Source: Alkalihalobacillus sp. YIM B00296 (GTDB lineage Bacteria; Bacillota; Bacilli; Bacillales; Fictibacillaceae). Taken from it: a stretch of DNA of 64,000 nt. The stretch's first letter is position 1; each line of letters opens with the position of its first letter. This document shows, in pieces, positions 54,021 through 63,062 of this stretch. The notes beneath the pieces are model-generated. The model did not search any database and had not been told where the DNA came from. It saw nothing but the letters and a program-made list of their open reading frames with translations. The position numbers were made by a program, and so were the translations under genes. The DNA lies in contig NZ_JAIBLJ010000006.1 in the NCBI RefSeq assembly GCF_020179385.1, forward strand, positions 20,433-84,432, read 5' to 3'.

Positions 54021-56354
54021 TTGGCTGAGAATCGAGTCTGGTTTAAAAATCCAGCTAATGAATGGAATGAGGCACTTCCAATAGGAAACGGTCGTCTAGG
54101 TGGAATGGTTTATGGGAATACGACTCTTGAACGTATTCAATTAAATGAAGATTCCGTATGGTATGGAGGTCCCAGTGATCGAAATAATCCAGATGCATTA
54201 ACTCATTTACCAAAGATTCGCAGAATGATAATGGAAGGTAGATTATTTGAGGCCCATGAATTAGCCAAATTTGCATTATCTGGAACCCCGCCAACACAAA
54301 GGCATTATATGACCATAGGGGAACTTAGTCTCGATTTGGGCCACCAAGATGTCACAAATTATACGAGAGAACTTGATTTAAAAAATGGAATTATAACAGT
54401 TTCTTATTGTTCTAATGGAATTAATTTTAAAAGGGAAGTTATATCAAGCTTTCCTGCTGATTTAATTGTCATTCGTATGAGCGCTGACCAAGGTAAAGCG
54501 ATTTCTTTTTCCGCACGATTAACAAGAGAAAAAGGTCGTTATTTAGATGAGGTTCAGGGGTTCAATAATAATAGTATAGTTATGCGAGGGTCTTGTGGTG
54601 GAAAAGGTGGATCTGACTTTAGAGTAGTATTATCTGCAGTTACAGATGGAGGTACGACTCAAACAATTGGCGATAATTTGGTAATCACAAAAGCTGATAC
54701 GGCAACGTTATTTATTGCTGCAGAAACAACTTTTCGGCATACAAATCCAGAGGTAGTTTGTTTCAATAAAGTTAAGGATGCTTTAAATAAAGATTTTACT
54801 TCTTTAAAAGAAGAACACCTTGCTGACTATCATGCACTATATAACAGGGTAGAGATAAATTTATCAAAAGATAATGAAAATCTAGAATGTCTGTCGACTC
54901 AAGAAAGAATAGAACGAGTGAAAAACGGTTTAGAAGATAATGGGTTTATAGAGCTTTATTTTCAGTTTGGTAGGTATTTACTTATTTCAAGTAGTCGTAA
55001 AGGTAGCTTGCCTGCTAATTTACAGGGGATTTGGAATGATAAAATAACACCTCCTTGGGATAGTAAATATACCATAAATATTAACACTCAAATGAATTAT
55101 TGGCCAGCGGAGGTATGTAGCTTATCGGAATGTCATGAACCACTTTTTGATTTAATTGAAAGAATGCGGATAACAGGAAGGCATACTGCAAAAGTCATGT
55201 ACGGATGTAAAGGGTTTGTAGCACACCATAATACTGATATATGGGCGGATACCGCACCACAAGATATATACCCACCTGCAACAACATGGCCTATGGGGGC
55301 TGCCTGGTTGTGTCTCCATCTGTGGGATCATTATCAGTTTACAGGTGATATTAATTTCTTAAAGGAGAAATATGAAACAATTAAAGAATCGGTAGAATTT
55401 TTCCTTGACTTCTTAGTAGAGATGGCAGATGGTCAACTTGTTACATCACCATCTGTTTCTCCAGAGAATACTTATATCTTACCTAATAGGGAATCAGGTG
55501 CTATATGCTTTGGACCAACTATGGATAATCAAATTTTAAAATCACTTTTTTCATGCTGTATAGAGGCAAGTAAACTTCTTTCAATTGATGAGCCCTTTAG
55601 AACCAGAATCGAAGAAATTCTTAAGAGAATCCCGAAGACGAAGATTGGAAGACATGGACAAATCCAGGAGTGGTTGGAGGATTATGAGGAAAAAGAACCT
55701 GGGCACCGACATATTTCACATTTGTTTGGTTTACACCCGGATAATCAGATCATGGTTAGGAAAACACCAGAATTAGCAAAAGCTGCCTGTATAACGTTAG
55801 AACGAAGACTGAATCATGGTGGGGGCCATACAGGTTGGAGTAGAGCATGGATAATCAATATGTGGGCTCGATTAGAAAAAGCAGAGTTTGCATATATGAA
55901 TCTTCTAGAATTAATTAAACATTCTACACTTCCTAATTTATTCGATAACCATCCTCCTTTTCAAATTGATGGTAATTTTGGAGGAACAGCTGGAATTGCC
56001 GAAATGTTAATGCAAAGCCATGGAGGAGAACTCCACTTGTTACCGGCATTACCAAAGGCTTGGGATAAAGGTGATGTCCGTGGCCTATGTGCAAGAGGTG
56101 GTTTTGAAGTGTCGTTAAAATGGGACCATGGGAAATTCATCTCTGGAACACTAAAGTCTTTAAAGGGGAATAAATGTAGGCTAAGAGTAGGAAGTCCTAT
56201 TTCTATATTGGATGAAAATAATCAGAAGGTACAAACTGTTATAGCTGAGGAAGAAACCCTATCTTTTCAAACGAAAAAAAACGGGAAATATATTCTTATC
56301 GTAGAGTTAATACCTAAGGGTGATAAGTCCGAAAATAAAAATCCATTGTCATGA
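54021..56354 (+). CDS. GH95 family glycosidase (alpha-L-fucosidase/alpha-L-galactosidase)
   Basis: A 777-residue glycoside hydrolase of family 95. The start [26 protein letters not shown] is the family hallmark. The active-site pieces are visible in order: [12 protein letters not shown] with N353 and N355, SPSVSPEN with the catalytic glutamate E482, and [16 protein letters not shown] with D650. These correspond to the N, N, E and D residues known from Bifidobacterium AfcA. There is no signal peptide, so it acts on imported oligosaccharides. Translation starts at a TTG (54021) behind GAGAGGGGCGAG. Fucosylated xyloglucan or L-galactose-bearing pectin/xylan are possible substrates. Confidence 0.92.
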   Translation: MAENRVWFKNPANEWNEALPIGNGRLGGMVYGNTTLERIQLNEDSVWYGGPSDRNNPDALTHLPKIRRMIMEGRLFEAHELAKFALSGTPPTQRHYMTIGELSLDLGHQDVTNYTRELDLKNGIITVSYCSNGINFKREVISSFPADLIVIRMSADQGKAISFSARLTREKGRYLDEVQGFNNNSIVMRGSCGGKGGSDFRVVLSAVTDGGTTQTIGDNLVITKADTATLFIAAETTFRHTNPEVVCFNKVKDALNKDFTSLKEEHLADYHALYNRVEINLSKDNENLECLSTQERIERVKNGLEDNGFIELYFQFGRYLLISSSRKGSLPANLQGIWNDKITPPWDSKYTININTQMNYWPAEVCSLSECHEPLFDLIERMRITGRHTAKVMYGCKGFVAHHNTDIWADTAPQDIYPPATTWPMGAAWLCLHLWDHYQFTGDINFLKEKYETIKESVEFFLDFLVEMADGQLVTSPSVSPENTYILPNRESGAICFGPTMDNQILKSLFSCCIEASKLLSIDEPFRTRIEEILKRIPKTKIGRHGQIQEWLEDYEEKEPGHRHISHLFGLHPDNQIMVRKTPELAKAACITLERRLNHGGGHTGWSRAWIINMWARLEKAEFAYMNLLELIKHSTLPNLFDNHPPFQIDGNFGGTAGIAEMLMQSHGGELHLLPALPKAWDKGDVRGLCARGGFEVSLKWDHGKFISGTLKSLKGNKCRLRVGSPISILDENNQKVQTVIAEEETLSFQTKKNGKYILIVELIPKGDKSENKNPLS

Positions 56355-56399
56355 ATAACTAATATATATTGTGATTTGGAAGATAAGGTGATTTTAAAA

Positions 56400-57863
56400 A
56401 TGTCAGCAAATTTATCTACATCTAATTCTTTAAGTGGTGACTTGAAAAATGGCACATTCCTTAACCCTATTTTAAGAGGAAACTATGCTGACCCATCAAT
56501 CATTCGTGTAGGAAATGACTACTATATGGTTAATACTTCTTATAAATATGTACCAGGTCTAATTATATGGCATTCGAAGGATTTAATAAATTGGAGTCCA
56601 ATTGGTGTTGCATTGGAGCAATTGAATGGTGATGTCTGGGCACCAGAGCTAGTTTATTATAAAGGGTTATATTACATTTACTTTCCAGCAGACAAAACAA
56701 ACTGGGTAGTAACAGCTAAAGATCCAAAAGGACCTTGGAGTCAGCCAATCAATCTCAAAACGAAACATATAGATCCCGGACATGTAGTGGGTCCTGATAG
56801 TAAAAGATATTTACATCTATCGGGTGGAAATATGGTAGAGCTAGCAAAGGATGGATTATCAGTTATTGGTGAAACAATCCAAGTTTATGAGCCTTGGAGA
56901 TATCCTGATAATTGGGAAGTAGAAGCCTTTAGTCCAGAGGGACCAAAATTAAAATATAACAATGGATATTATTATTTAACAATTGCTATTGGGGGAACTG
57001 CGGGACCTCCAACAAGTCATATGGTAGCTGCATCTAGGTCAAAGACTTCTTGGGGTCCTTGGGAACATTCGCCTTATAATCCAATTATACACACGTATTC
57101 AATGGATGAAAAATGGTGGTCCCAGGGGCATGGTACACTAATTGATACCCCATTTGGAGAATGGTGGATGGTCTTTCATGCATATGAAAAAAATTTACAT
57201 ACATTAGGTCGTCATACAATGCTATTACCAATTGAATGGACAGAGGACGGGTGGTTTAAGATACCTGATAGCTTTCAGCCTAATCGACCAATAAAAAAAC
57301 CGGAGGGAGAGTCAGTTAAACATGGATTCCCGACGGTGGATACATTTGAAGGGGAAGCATTAGGACTTCACTGGCAGTGGCTTGGTAAACCAGAACGAGA
57401 CCGTTTCTATTTGGGAAATGGAGCATTAATCGTTAATGGAGTTGAGAAAGGAATTAATTCGCCACTACTTTATATGCCTGGTCATCCTTGTTATGAAACT
57501 GAAATAGAAGTGGAGGTTGACGGAGATGCTGAAGCAAGATTTATGCTTTTCTATGATTATTCTGCCTTTTTCGGTCTAGGGGTAACCACAGACGGGGTTA
57601 GACATTTTAGGACATTTAAAAATTATCGTTTAGAACCTTTTGAAGGTAAAAATATTTGTCTAAGGATTAGAAATAACCATAATATAGTTTCAATGTATTA
57701 CAAAGATGTTCAGGGAGAATGGAAAAAATATGATAAAGTGATTGATTGTTCAGGCTTTCATCATAATACATTCGGTGGTTTTCTTAGCTTACGTATTGGC
57801 TTAGATGCTACTGGGAATGGTATAGCGAAGTTCAGGAATTTTCAATATCGAACCATGGAATAG
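56400..57863 (+). CDS. GH43 family glycosidase with C-terminal beta-sandwich
   Basis: A 487-residue cytosolic GH43 enzyme, likely a beta-xylosidase or alpha-L-arabinofuranosidase. The five-bladed propeller covers about residues 20-300, with the general base in NYADPSII (D31), the pKa modulator in KHIDPGHV and the general acid in VEAFSPEGPKL. The C-terminal domain (about 315-487) is a concanavalin-like beta-sandwich (LGLHWQWLGKPERD...). The ATG at 56400 is best supported by AAGGTG nine bases upstream; TTG 56376 and GTG 56388 are alternatives. It is in the same run as the GH95 gene. It is a distant paralogue of the GH43 at 59018. Confidence 0.85.
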   Translation: MSANLSTSNSLSGDLKNGTFLNPILRGNYADPSIIRVGNDYYMVNTSYKYVPGLIIWHSKDLINWSPIGVALEQLNGDVWAPELVYYKGLYYIYFPADKTNWVVTAKDPKGPWSQPINLKTKHIDPGHVVGPDSKRYLHLSGGNMVELAKDGLSVIGETIQVYEPWRYPDNWEVEAFSPEGPKLKYNNGYYYLTIAIGGTAGPPTSHMVAASRSKTSWGPWEHSPYNPIIHTYSMDEKWWSQGHGTLIDTPFGEWWMVFHAYEKNLHTLGRHTMLLPIEWTEDGWFKIPDSFQPNRPIKKPEGESVKHGFPTVDTFEGEALGLHWQWLGKPERDRFYLGNGALIVNGVEKGINSPLLYMPGHPCYETEIEVEVDGDAEARFMLFYDYSAFFGLGVTTDGVRHFRTFKNYRLEPFEGKNICLRIRNNHNIVSMYYKDVQGEWKKYDKVIDCSGFHHNTFGGFLSLRIGLDATGNGIAKFRNFQYRTME

Positions 57864-57924
57864 TCAGGTTACTAGTTGTTGGAAAAATACCCAATAAATC
57901 TCAAAAAAATATAGAGTTTAGGAA

Positions 57925-59028
57925 ATGGACTGGGAAAGACTTATTGATATATATAGGAGGGGAACTAGTTTGTGGGCTCCTGATCATTTTTTGGAAAATT
58001 TTTATAAAAAGTTAGTTCCAAAAGTATCAAGAGGATATGATAGGTATTGGCAAGCAAATATAAAAGATCTCTTTGAACACTTGATTGGTCGTTTTCCATC
58101 CTCTCAAGAGCATTCGCTGAGCCCTAGAATTATAGAGAAAACAGAAAAAGACGATTATTTGTGCTTAAGAATTGAAATCACAACGGTTGATATTCTTAAA
58201 TCTCCAATATATGTACTTATACCAAAAAAGAATAATAATACAAAGTTTCCTGCAGTTCTTGCACTTCATGGTCATGGCTATGGAAATAAAGAACTTGTAG
58301 GGTTAAATCAAGATGGAATGGAAAATCATGGAGACCCTGGGATTCATAAAAATTGTGCTATAGATCTTGTGCGAAAAGGAATGGTAGTTGTTGCCCCAGA
58401 GTTAATAGGATTTGGTGATCGAAAGCTAACAAGGGACAATAAATCTGATAATCAAAACCAAAACTCGTGTTTTTCAATTGCAAGTCAATTGCTATTAATG
58501 GGGAAAACATTAGCAGGTTTGAGAGTTTTTGAATGTAAAAGAATTATAGATTATATGGAGAAAATGGATGAAGTAGATGCCGAAAGAATTGGATGTTTCG
58601 GTTTCTCAGGAGGAGGTCTTGTCGCAGCCTTTACTTCCATTGTTGACCAGCGGATAAAAGCCACAGTTCTTTCAGGATATACAAATACATTTAAAGGCAG
58701 CATCATGGAACGGAATCATTGCCTAGATAATTATGTTCCTGGTCTTTTACAACTTGGAGAAATGCCTGAACTTATTGGATTAATTTCACCAAGGCCATTA
58801 TTCATAGAGTCAGGATTAAACGATACTCTGTTTCCAATAAATCACGTAAAAGAGGCTTTGAGAAAAATAACTAGTATCTACGAAAGTTTTAATGCAGTAG
58901 AATGTCTAGATTATCACTTTTTTGATGGAAAGCATGAAATATGTGGTGAAAAATCATATGACTGGCTATATAACACCCTTTTACAGAATAATAATAAAAG
59001 CTTAGGGGGAGTGAAAAATGGAAAATAA
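57925..59028 (+). CDS. Alpha/beta-hydrolase esterase of the acetyl-xylan-esterase-like group
   Basis: A 367-residue alpha/beta hydrolase. PAVLALHGHGYGNKEL holds the oxyanion region, GCFGFSGGGLVAAF the nucleophile elbow (S228), GLNDTLFP the acid and DGKHEIC the histidine. Layout and length are those of the abhydrolase_7/acetyl-esterase proteins found in carbohydrate loci. There is no signal peptide. Its last 11 bases overlap the next GH43 gene, so they are translationally coupled and likely act on the same acylated oligosaccharide. Confidence 0.8.
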   Translation: MDWERLIDIYRRGTSLWAPDHFLENFYKKLVPKVSRGYDRYWQANIKDLFEHLIGRFPSSQEHSLSPRIIEKTEKDDYLCLRIEITTVDILKSPIYVLIPKKNNNTKFPAVLALHGHGYGNKELVGLNQDGMENHGDPGIHKNCAIDLVRKGMVVVAPELIGFGDRKLTRDNKSDNQNQNSCFSIASQLLLMGKTLAGLRVFECKRIIDYMEKMDEVDAERIGCFGFSGGGLVAAFTSIVDQRIKATVLSGYTNTFKGSIMERNHCLDNYVPGLLQLGEMPELIGLISPRPLFIESGLNDTLFPINHVKEALRKITSIYESFNAVECLDYHFFDGKHEICGEKSYDWLYNTLLQNNNKSLGGVKNGK

Positions 59029-60592
59029 AACAAATACAAAAACTATCCATACAGAAAAACCTTTATGGTCAGCAGACATTGGAAATGGTTATTATCAAAA
59101 CCCAATCATATATGCAGATTATTCTGATCCTGATGTAATACGTGTAGGTGAGGATTACTTTATGGTATCATCCAGTTTTAATATGACACCTTGTTTACCA
59201 ATTTTACATTCTAAAGATTTAGTCAACTGGAAAATTATTAATCATGTATGTGAGACTTTCCCTTTTGCTACATATAATATCCCACGACATGGGGATGGAG
59301 TATGGGCACCTAGTATACGGTATCACAATGGAAAGTATTGGGTATTTTTCGGAGCCCCTGACGAAGGGATTTTTATGAGTACAACTGAGGATCCTTTTGG
59401 TATCTGGTCACCTTTACATAGAGTCAAGAAGGTAAAAGGATGGATAGATCCTTGCCCATTTTGGGATGAGGATGGTCAGGCATATTTGATGCATGCTTTT
59501 GCTAAAAGTAGAATTGGCTTCAAAAGTATATTACAAATCTGCAAAATGAAGTCAGATGGAACAGAACTGTTTGATGAAGGGACATTTGTTTTTGACGGTA
59601 ATAAAAACCATCCTACAATTGAAGGTCCAAAGATGTATAAACGAAATGGATATTATTATATCTTTGCACCTGCTGGAGGAGTTGAAACTGGATGGCAAAC
59701 AATACTAAGATCGAAAAATATCTATGGTCCCTATGAAGATAAAGTTGTTCTTCATCAAGGAAAGACAAAGACAAACGGTCCCCATCAAGGTGCATGGGTA
59801 GAATTGGAATCAAATGAGGATTGGTTTATCCATTTTCAGGACAAAGATGCTTATGGAAGAATTACACACCTGCAGCCAATGAGTTGGAATAACGATTGGC
59901 CAGTTATGGGGAATAATATAAACGAACTTGGAATTGGTGAACCTGTTAATCAATGGAAAAAGCCCAATGTTGGCTATCACGAATCAAAAATAATTGTTCC
60001 TCAAACTAGTGATGAATTTAAAGATAACTTACTAGGACTTCAATGGCAATGGAGGGCAAATATAAATAAAAATTGGTACTCCCTAGAAAATGGTCAATTA
60101 AAATTAAATGCGGTCAATCAGCCTAAAGAAACTGAGACACTTTATGATACTGGTAATATACTAACGCAAAAATTTCCAGCACCTAAATTTTCAGCAACAA
60201 CGAAACTAACGTTTTATCCACAAAACGAAGATGAATATGTTGGCTTAGCTATTTTAGGCTATAAATATTCAGGTATTATGTTGAATAAGTCTGACTCTGG
60301 CTTTGATATAATCGTTGTAAATGGTGAGAAAAAGGATAAAATTGCATTCGAAGAAGAGGAAATTCTTGCTCATGTCAAAGGTTCTTCTATCTATTTTCGA
60401 GTTAATGTGGATGAGAGAGCAAATTATCAATTTAGCTATAGTATAGATGGAAAAGTCTATAAGCAAATTGGACAGACGTATGTTGCATCAAAAGGACATT
60501 GGACCGGTGCACAACTTGGGATTTTTTGCTTAAGTAAAGGAAGTTATGAGAATTCAGGCTATGCAAAATTCGACTGGTTTAACGTACATTGA
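59018..60592 (+). CDS. GH43 family glycosidase with C-terminal beta-sandwich (second copy)
   Basis: A 524-residue GH43 enzyme with the general base in YSDPDVI (D37), GVWAPSIRYHNGKYWVFF, the pKa modulator in GWIDPCPFW and the general acid in HPTIEGPKMY. A C-terminal GH43_C2-like concanavalin domain covers about residues 330-524 (LLGLQWQWRANINKN...). GH43 members with this domain are often beta-xylosidase/alpha-L-arabinofuranosidases acting on oligosaccharides. The ATG at 59018 follows GGGGGAGTGAAAA and overlaps the esterase gene. A strong terminator follows at 60679, ending the operon that starts at 54021. Confidence 0.87.
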   Translation: MENKTNTKTIHTEKPLWSADIGNGYYQNPIIYADYSDPDVIRVGEDYFMVSSSFNMTPCLPILHSKDLVNWKIINHVCETFPFATYNIPRHGDGVWAPSIRYHNGKYWVFFGAPDEGIFMSTTEDPFGIWSPLHRVKKVKGWIDPCPFWDEDGQAYLMHAFAKSRIGFKSILQICKMKSDGTELFDEGTFVFDGNKNHPTIEGPKMYKRNGYYYIFAPAGGVETGWQTILRSKNIYGPYEDKVVLHQGKTKTNGPHQGAWVELESNEDWFIHFQDKDAYGRITHLQPMSWNNDWPVMGNNINELGIGEPVNQWKKPNVGYHESKIIVPQTSDEFKDNLLGLQWQWRANINKNWYSLENGQLKLNAVNQPKETETLYDTGNILTQKFPAPKFSATTKLTFYPQNEDEYVGLAILGYKYSGIMLNKSDSGFDIIVVNGEKKDKIAFEEEEILAHVKGSSIYFRVNVDERANYQFSYSIDGKVYKQIGQTYVASKGHWTGAQLGIFCLSKGSYENSGYAKFDWFNVH

Positions 60593-60678
60593 CTTCCTTT
60601 GTAAATTTCAATTGGTTTAAATATTTAGGATTTAATAGTATTGAAACCTAGCTTATTTAAGAGACGAATTTGTAAATT

Positions 60679-60718
60679 AAAGGCTATCTAAAAAAACACA
60701 TTTTAGATAGCCTTTTAC
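60679..60718 (+). terminator. Terminator of the GH95-GH43 operon
   Basis: AAAGGCTATCTAAAA (60679-60693) pairs perfectly with TTTTAGATAGCCTTT (60701-60715), then T. Confidence 0.92.
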
Positions 60719-61410
60719 TTTGTTTTTATTAAAGGTTAAGATATTGGGGTTTTGAAACGCTCGCCTCTTGTATGGAACACACAATGAATGGGGAGTGGAA
60801 AATGGTTAATACCAGATTTTGAGACCAAGCAGTATATTCAAACTATGAAATTTATGAAGAAAATATTTGATAAAAAATTAAAAAATCCAATGTTTTAATC
60901 AAATCTAAAAATCAAAAACAAGAAAAATTTGATTCAAGAGAAAGCAGGTATTTATTTTACACAAGAATCCCATACAGACTAGATTAAAAAGAATATGATG
61001 GGGTTTTTTAAAAATATAAGATAATGATTTGGGTATAATCATTATCTTATATCACATTCAATAGATCATTTTTTTAAATAAAAATTTTTATTAGTACTTA
61101 AAAGTCACGTAACTGTTTTGATGATTATAGATTTCATATTAATAATAAGGTAGGTTTGAGTAAAGAGAATACAAAGGAGAGTGGGGGTTTACTTTAAATA
61201 TATCGTACTTTGTTACAACAATCATAATGTCATCATTGATATATGAGTGACAAGTAATCCCCTCTAGTATTACCATAGATGTTCATGGAAGGAGGAGATA
61301 ATAAAGGTGAACAAAATTTTTAAAGCGAAACTCCTTTATACTGGGCGAGTATAACATTATAGAAAGAAAGTAAGGTAAACAATAAACCTGACAGTAAGGA
61401 GGAAGCGTTT
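60719..61410. other. AT-rich intergenic region with a perfect inverted repeat
   Basis: No intact gene is visible over about 690 bases. AAGATAATGATT (61018-61029) and AATCATTATCTT (61037-61048) form a perfect 12-base inverted repeat with a seven-base spacer and no T run, so it could be an operator. A ribosome-binding-like AAGGAGGAAGCG at 61398-61407 serves the next gene. Short coding-like scraps are too degraded to assign. Confidence 0.5.
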
Positions 61411-62052
61411 ATGATATTAAGCGGGCTTTCGGGAAGAATTTTTAAGATCAGTGAATGGATATCAAGACTTGCATATATAAATATTCTTTGGCTTTTATTT
61501 ACTTTGGCAGGTCTAATAGTCTTTGGTTTAATGCCGTCCACTGTGGCACTTTTTACGGTTGTACGTAAATGGGTATTAGGACAAAAAGATGTTACCGTTT
61601 TTTCTCTATTTTGGAACACTTATCGTAAGGAATTTGTAAAGTCAAATATACTTGGAGTGGTCCTTGTTATTTTCGGATACGTTTTATATGTTGATCTAGT
61701 ATTTATTCCAGCAGAAGGAATTTTCTATACACTGGTAAGATTTGGGGTTTTAGTCATAAGCTTTTTATTTCTAATTGTATTGCTTTATATATTTCCCGTT
61801 TATGTCCATTATGAATGGAAAATAAATATGTATTTGAAATATGCTTTCATCTTAGGTGCTTCCTATCCCCATTTAACGTTTGGAATGATGATTAGTCTTT
61901 TGATTTTATATACAATTTTAACAATTATACCTGGAATTATACCTTTTTTCAGTGTTAGTTTATTAGCCTTAATTATAATGTGGATAGCAAATCAAGTTTT
62001 TTTAAAAGCAGAGAGTTTGGCCGTAAATAATACAAAAGAAGAATCTAGTTGA
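61411..62052 (+). CDS. YesL/DUF624 family membrane protein
   Basis: A 213-residue membrane protein with about five hydrophobic segments. The start MILSGLSGRIFKISEWISRLAYINILWLLFTLAGLIVFG and the block PSTVALFTVVRKWV are typical of YesL (DUF624). YesL is linked to the rhamnogalacturonan utilisation cluster of B. subtilis, and homologues usually sit beside CUT1 sugar importers. Its molecular role is unknown. The ATG at 61411 follows TAAGGAGGAAGCGTTT, a strong site. Confidence 0.85.
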   Translation: MILSGLSGRIFKISEWISRLAYINILWLLFTLAGLIVFGLMPSTVALFTVVRKWVLGQKDVTVFSLFWNTYRKEFVKSNILGVVLVIFGYVLYVDLVFIPAEGIFYTLVRFGVLVISFLFLIVLLYIFPVYVHYEWKINMYLKYAFILGASYPHLTFGMMISLLILYTILTIIPGIIPFFSVSLLALIIMWIANQVFLKAESLAVNNTKEESS

Positions 62053-62935
62053 TTTGAAGAAAGGAGAGTTAATAACTCCTTAACATCGAGAGAGCATATT
62101 ATTCACCTTTAATGTTTTTTATAATAATTACACGCTTAGAAGGTACATTTAATAGTTTGTATATTAGTTTAACAAGTAGTAATTAAATATCTAAATGACT
62201 TATTCTATCATTGTTTAACTTTTTTATTAGGAGGACTTAATAAAACATGATTGAGAAATTTCAATAAATCGATTAAATAAGAGGAATTTGAAAAAATTAA
62301 TGGCGGTTAATTTATTAACCTCATCCAAGCTGCCGGTTAGCCTTTTTTCAGCCTGGAGGCTAGCCCGTTTGAATCAATAAAAAGTCCACAAACATCCAAG
62401 TTATGAAAAGAAGTACTTAGAATATGGACACTTACACTTTTTAATTGGCATTCAATATTTTTTGTCTATTATTTAAGGCTTATACTCATTTTATTATTTT
62501 ATAATCATTCCGTTAGATAAAAGCAAGTTAGCCTCTGTTTTCCCGTAAACTAATTATTTGATTGTAGTAGTTGCCACATAATTTAGCTAAGATAATGAAT
62601 GTATCCAAATATCCCAAACACTTTCTTAGAATAAAGCGTCTTTGAAGTATTATTTTTTGTAACTTTTAATAACGCTCCATTATTGTGCGTTGCATAGTAC
62701 AACAAGAAGTTACATAGAAGCACCTATGTACACAGAAATGAAAGCGCTATTAATATATTAAACTGCCATAAAAGGAGGATGAAGTCTTGAATTAGAAATG
62801 GTTATCTCCCGTGTTAATAACAGTAGTACTATTTTTATTAGAAATTTCGCTCATTTCGCAAAAAATTATATAGCCTTTGTCGTTGCAAATTCCCTCCAAA
62901 AGAGGAGGAGGCTAAAAATAAGATTAAGCTAGTTT
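62053..62935. other. AT-rich region without an intact gene
   Basis: Nearly 900 bases with many stops in all frames. An imperfect hairpin (GGTTAGCC near 62336, GGCTAGCC near 62357) is present. A cre-like site lies at 62739-62752. The AAAGGAGGATGAAG at 62770-62783 looks like a ribosome binding site with no credible start after it, so a gene has probably decayed here. Confidence 0.5.
62739..62752 (+). promoter_or_regulatory. Candidate cre (CcpA) site
   Basis: TGAAAGCGCTATTA agrees with the cre form TGWAANCGNTNWCA at 13 of 14 positions. It is non-coding and upstream of the GH105 gene, so carbon catabolite repression of that gene is plausible. Confidence 0.5.
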
Positions 62936-62941
62936 AAACAG

Positions 62942-63060
62942 GTCCCAAATTATCTGTCAAAAATTGGCATCTATGTGCAGGATGTGCAAGGTACAAAAAA
63001 ACATGCTGACTTTGATTACTTTATTTATAAAGGCAACGAAATATGTGAAAGGGTGAACAA
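62942..63060 (+). pseudogene. C-terminal relic of a GH43-like enzyme
   Basis: In one frame the bases read VPNYLSKIGIYVQDVQGTKKHADFDYFIYKGNE. The GIY...KHADFDYF phrase is typical of the last strands of GH43 C-terminal beta-sandwich domains, and the second GH43 here ends YAKFDWFNVH. Nothing upstream continues it. The frame stops within the next gene's start region. It is the remnant of a third GH43-type gene. Confidence 0.5.
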
Positions 63061-63062
63061 AG

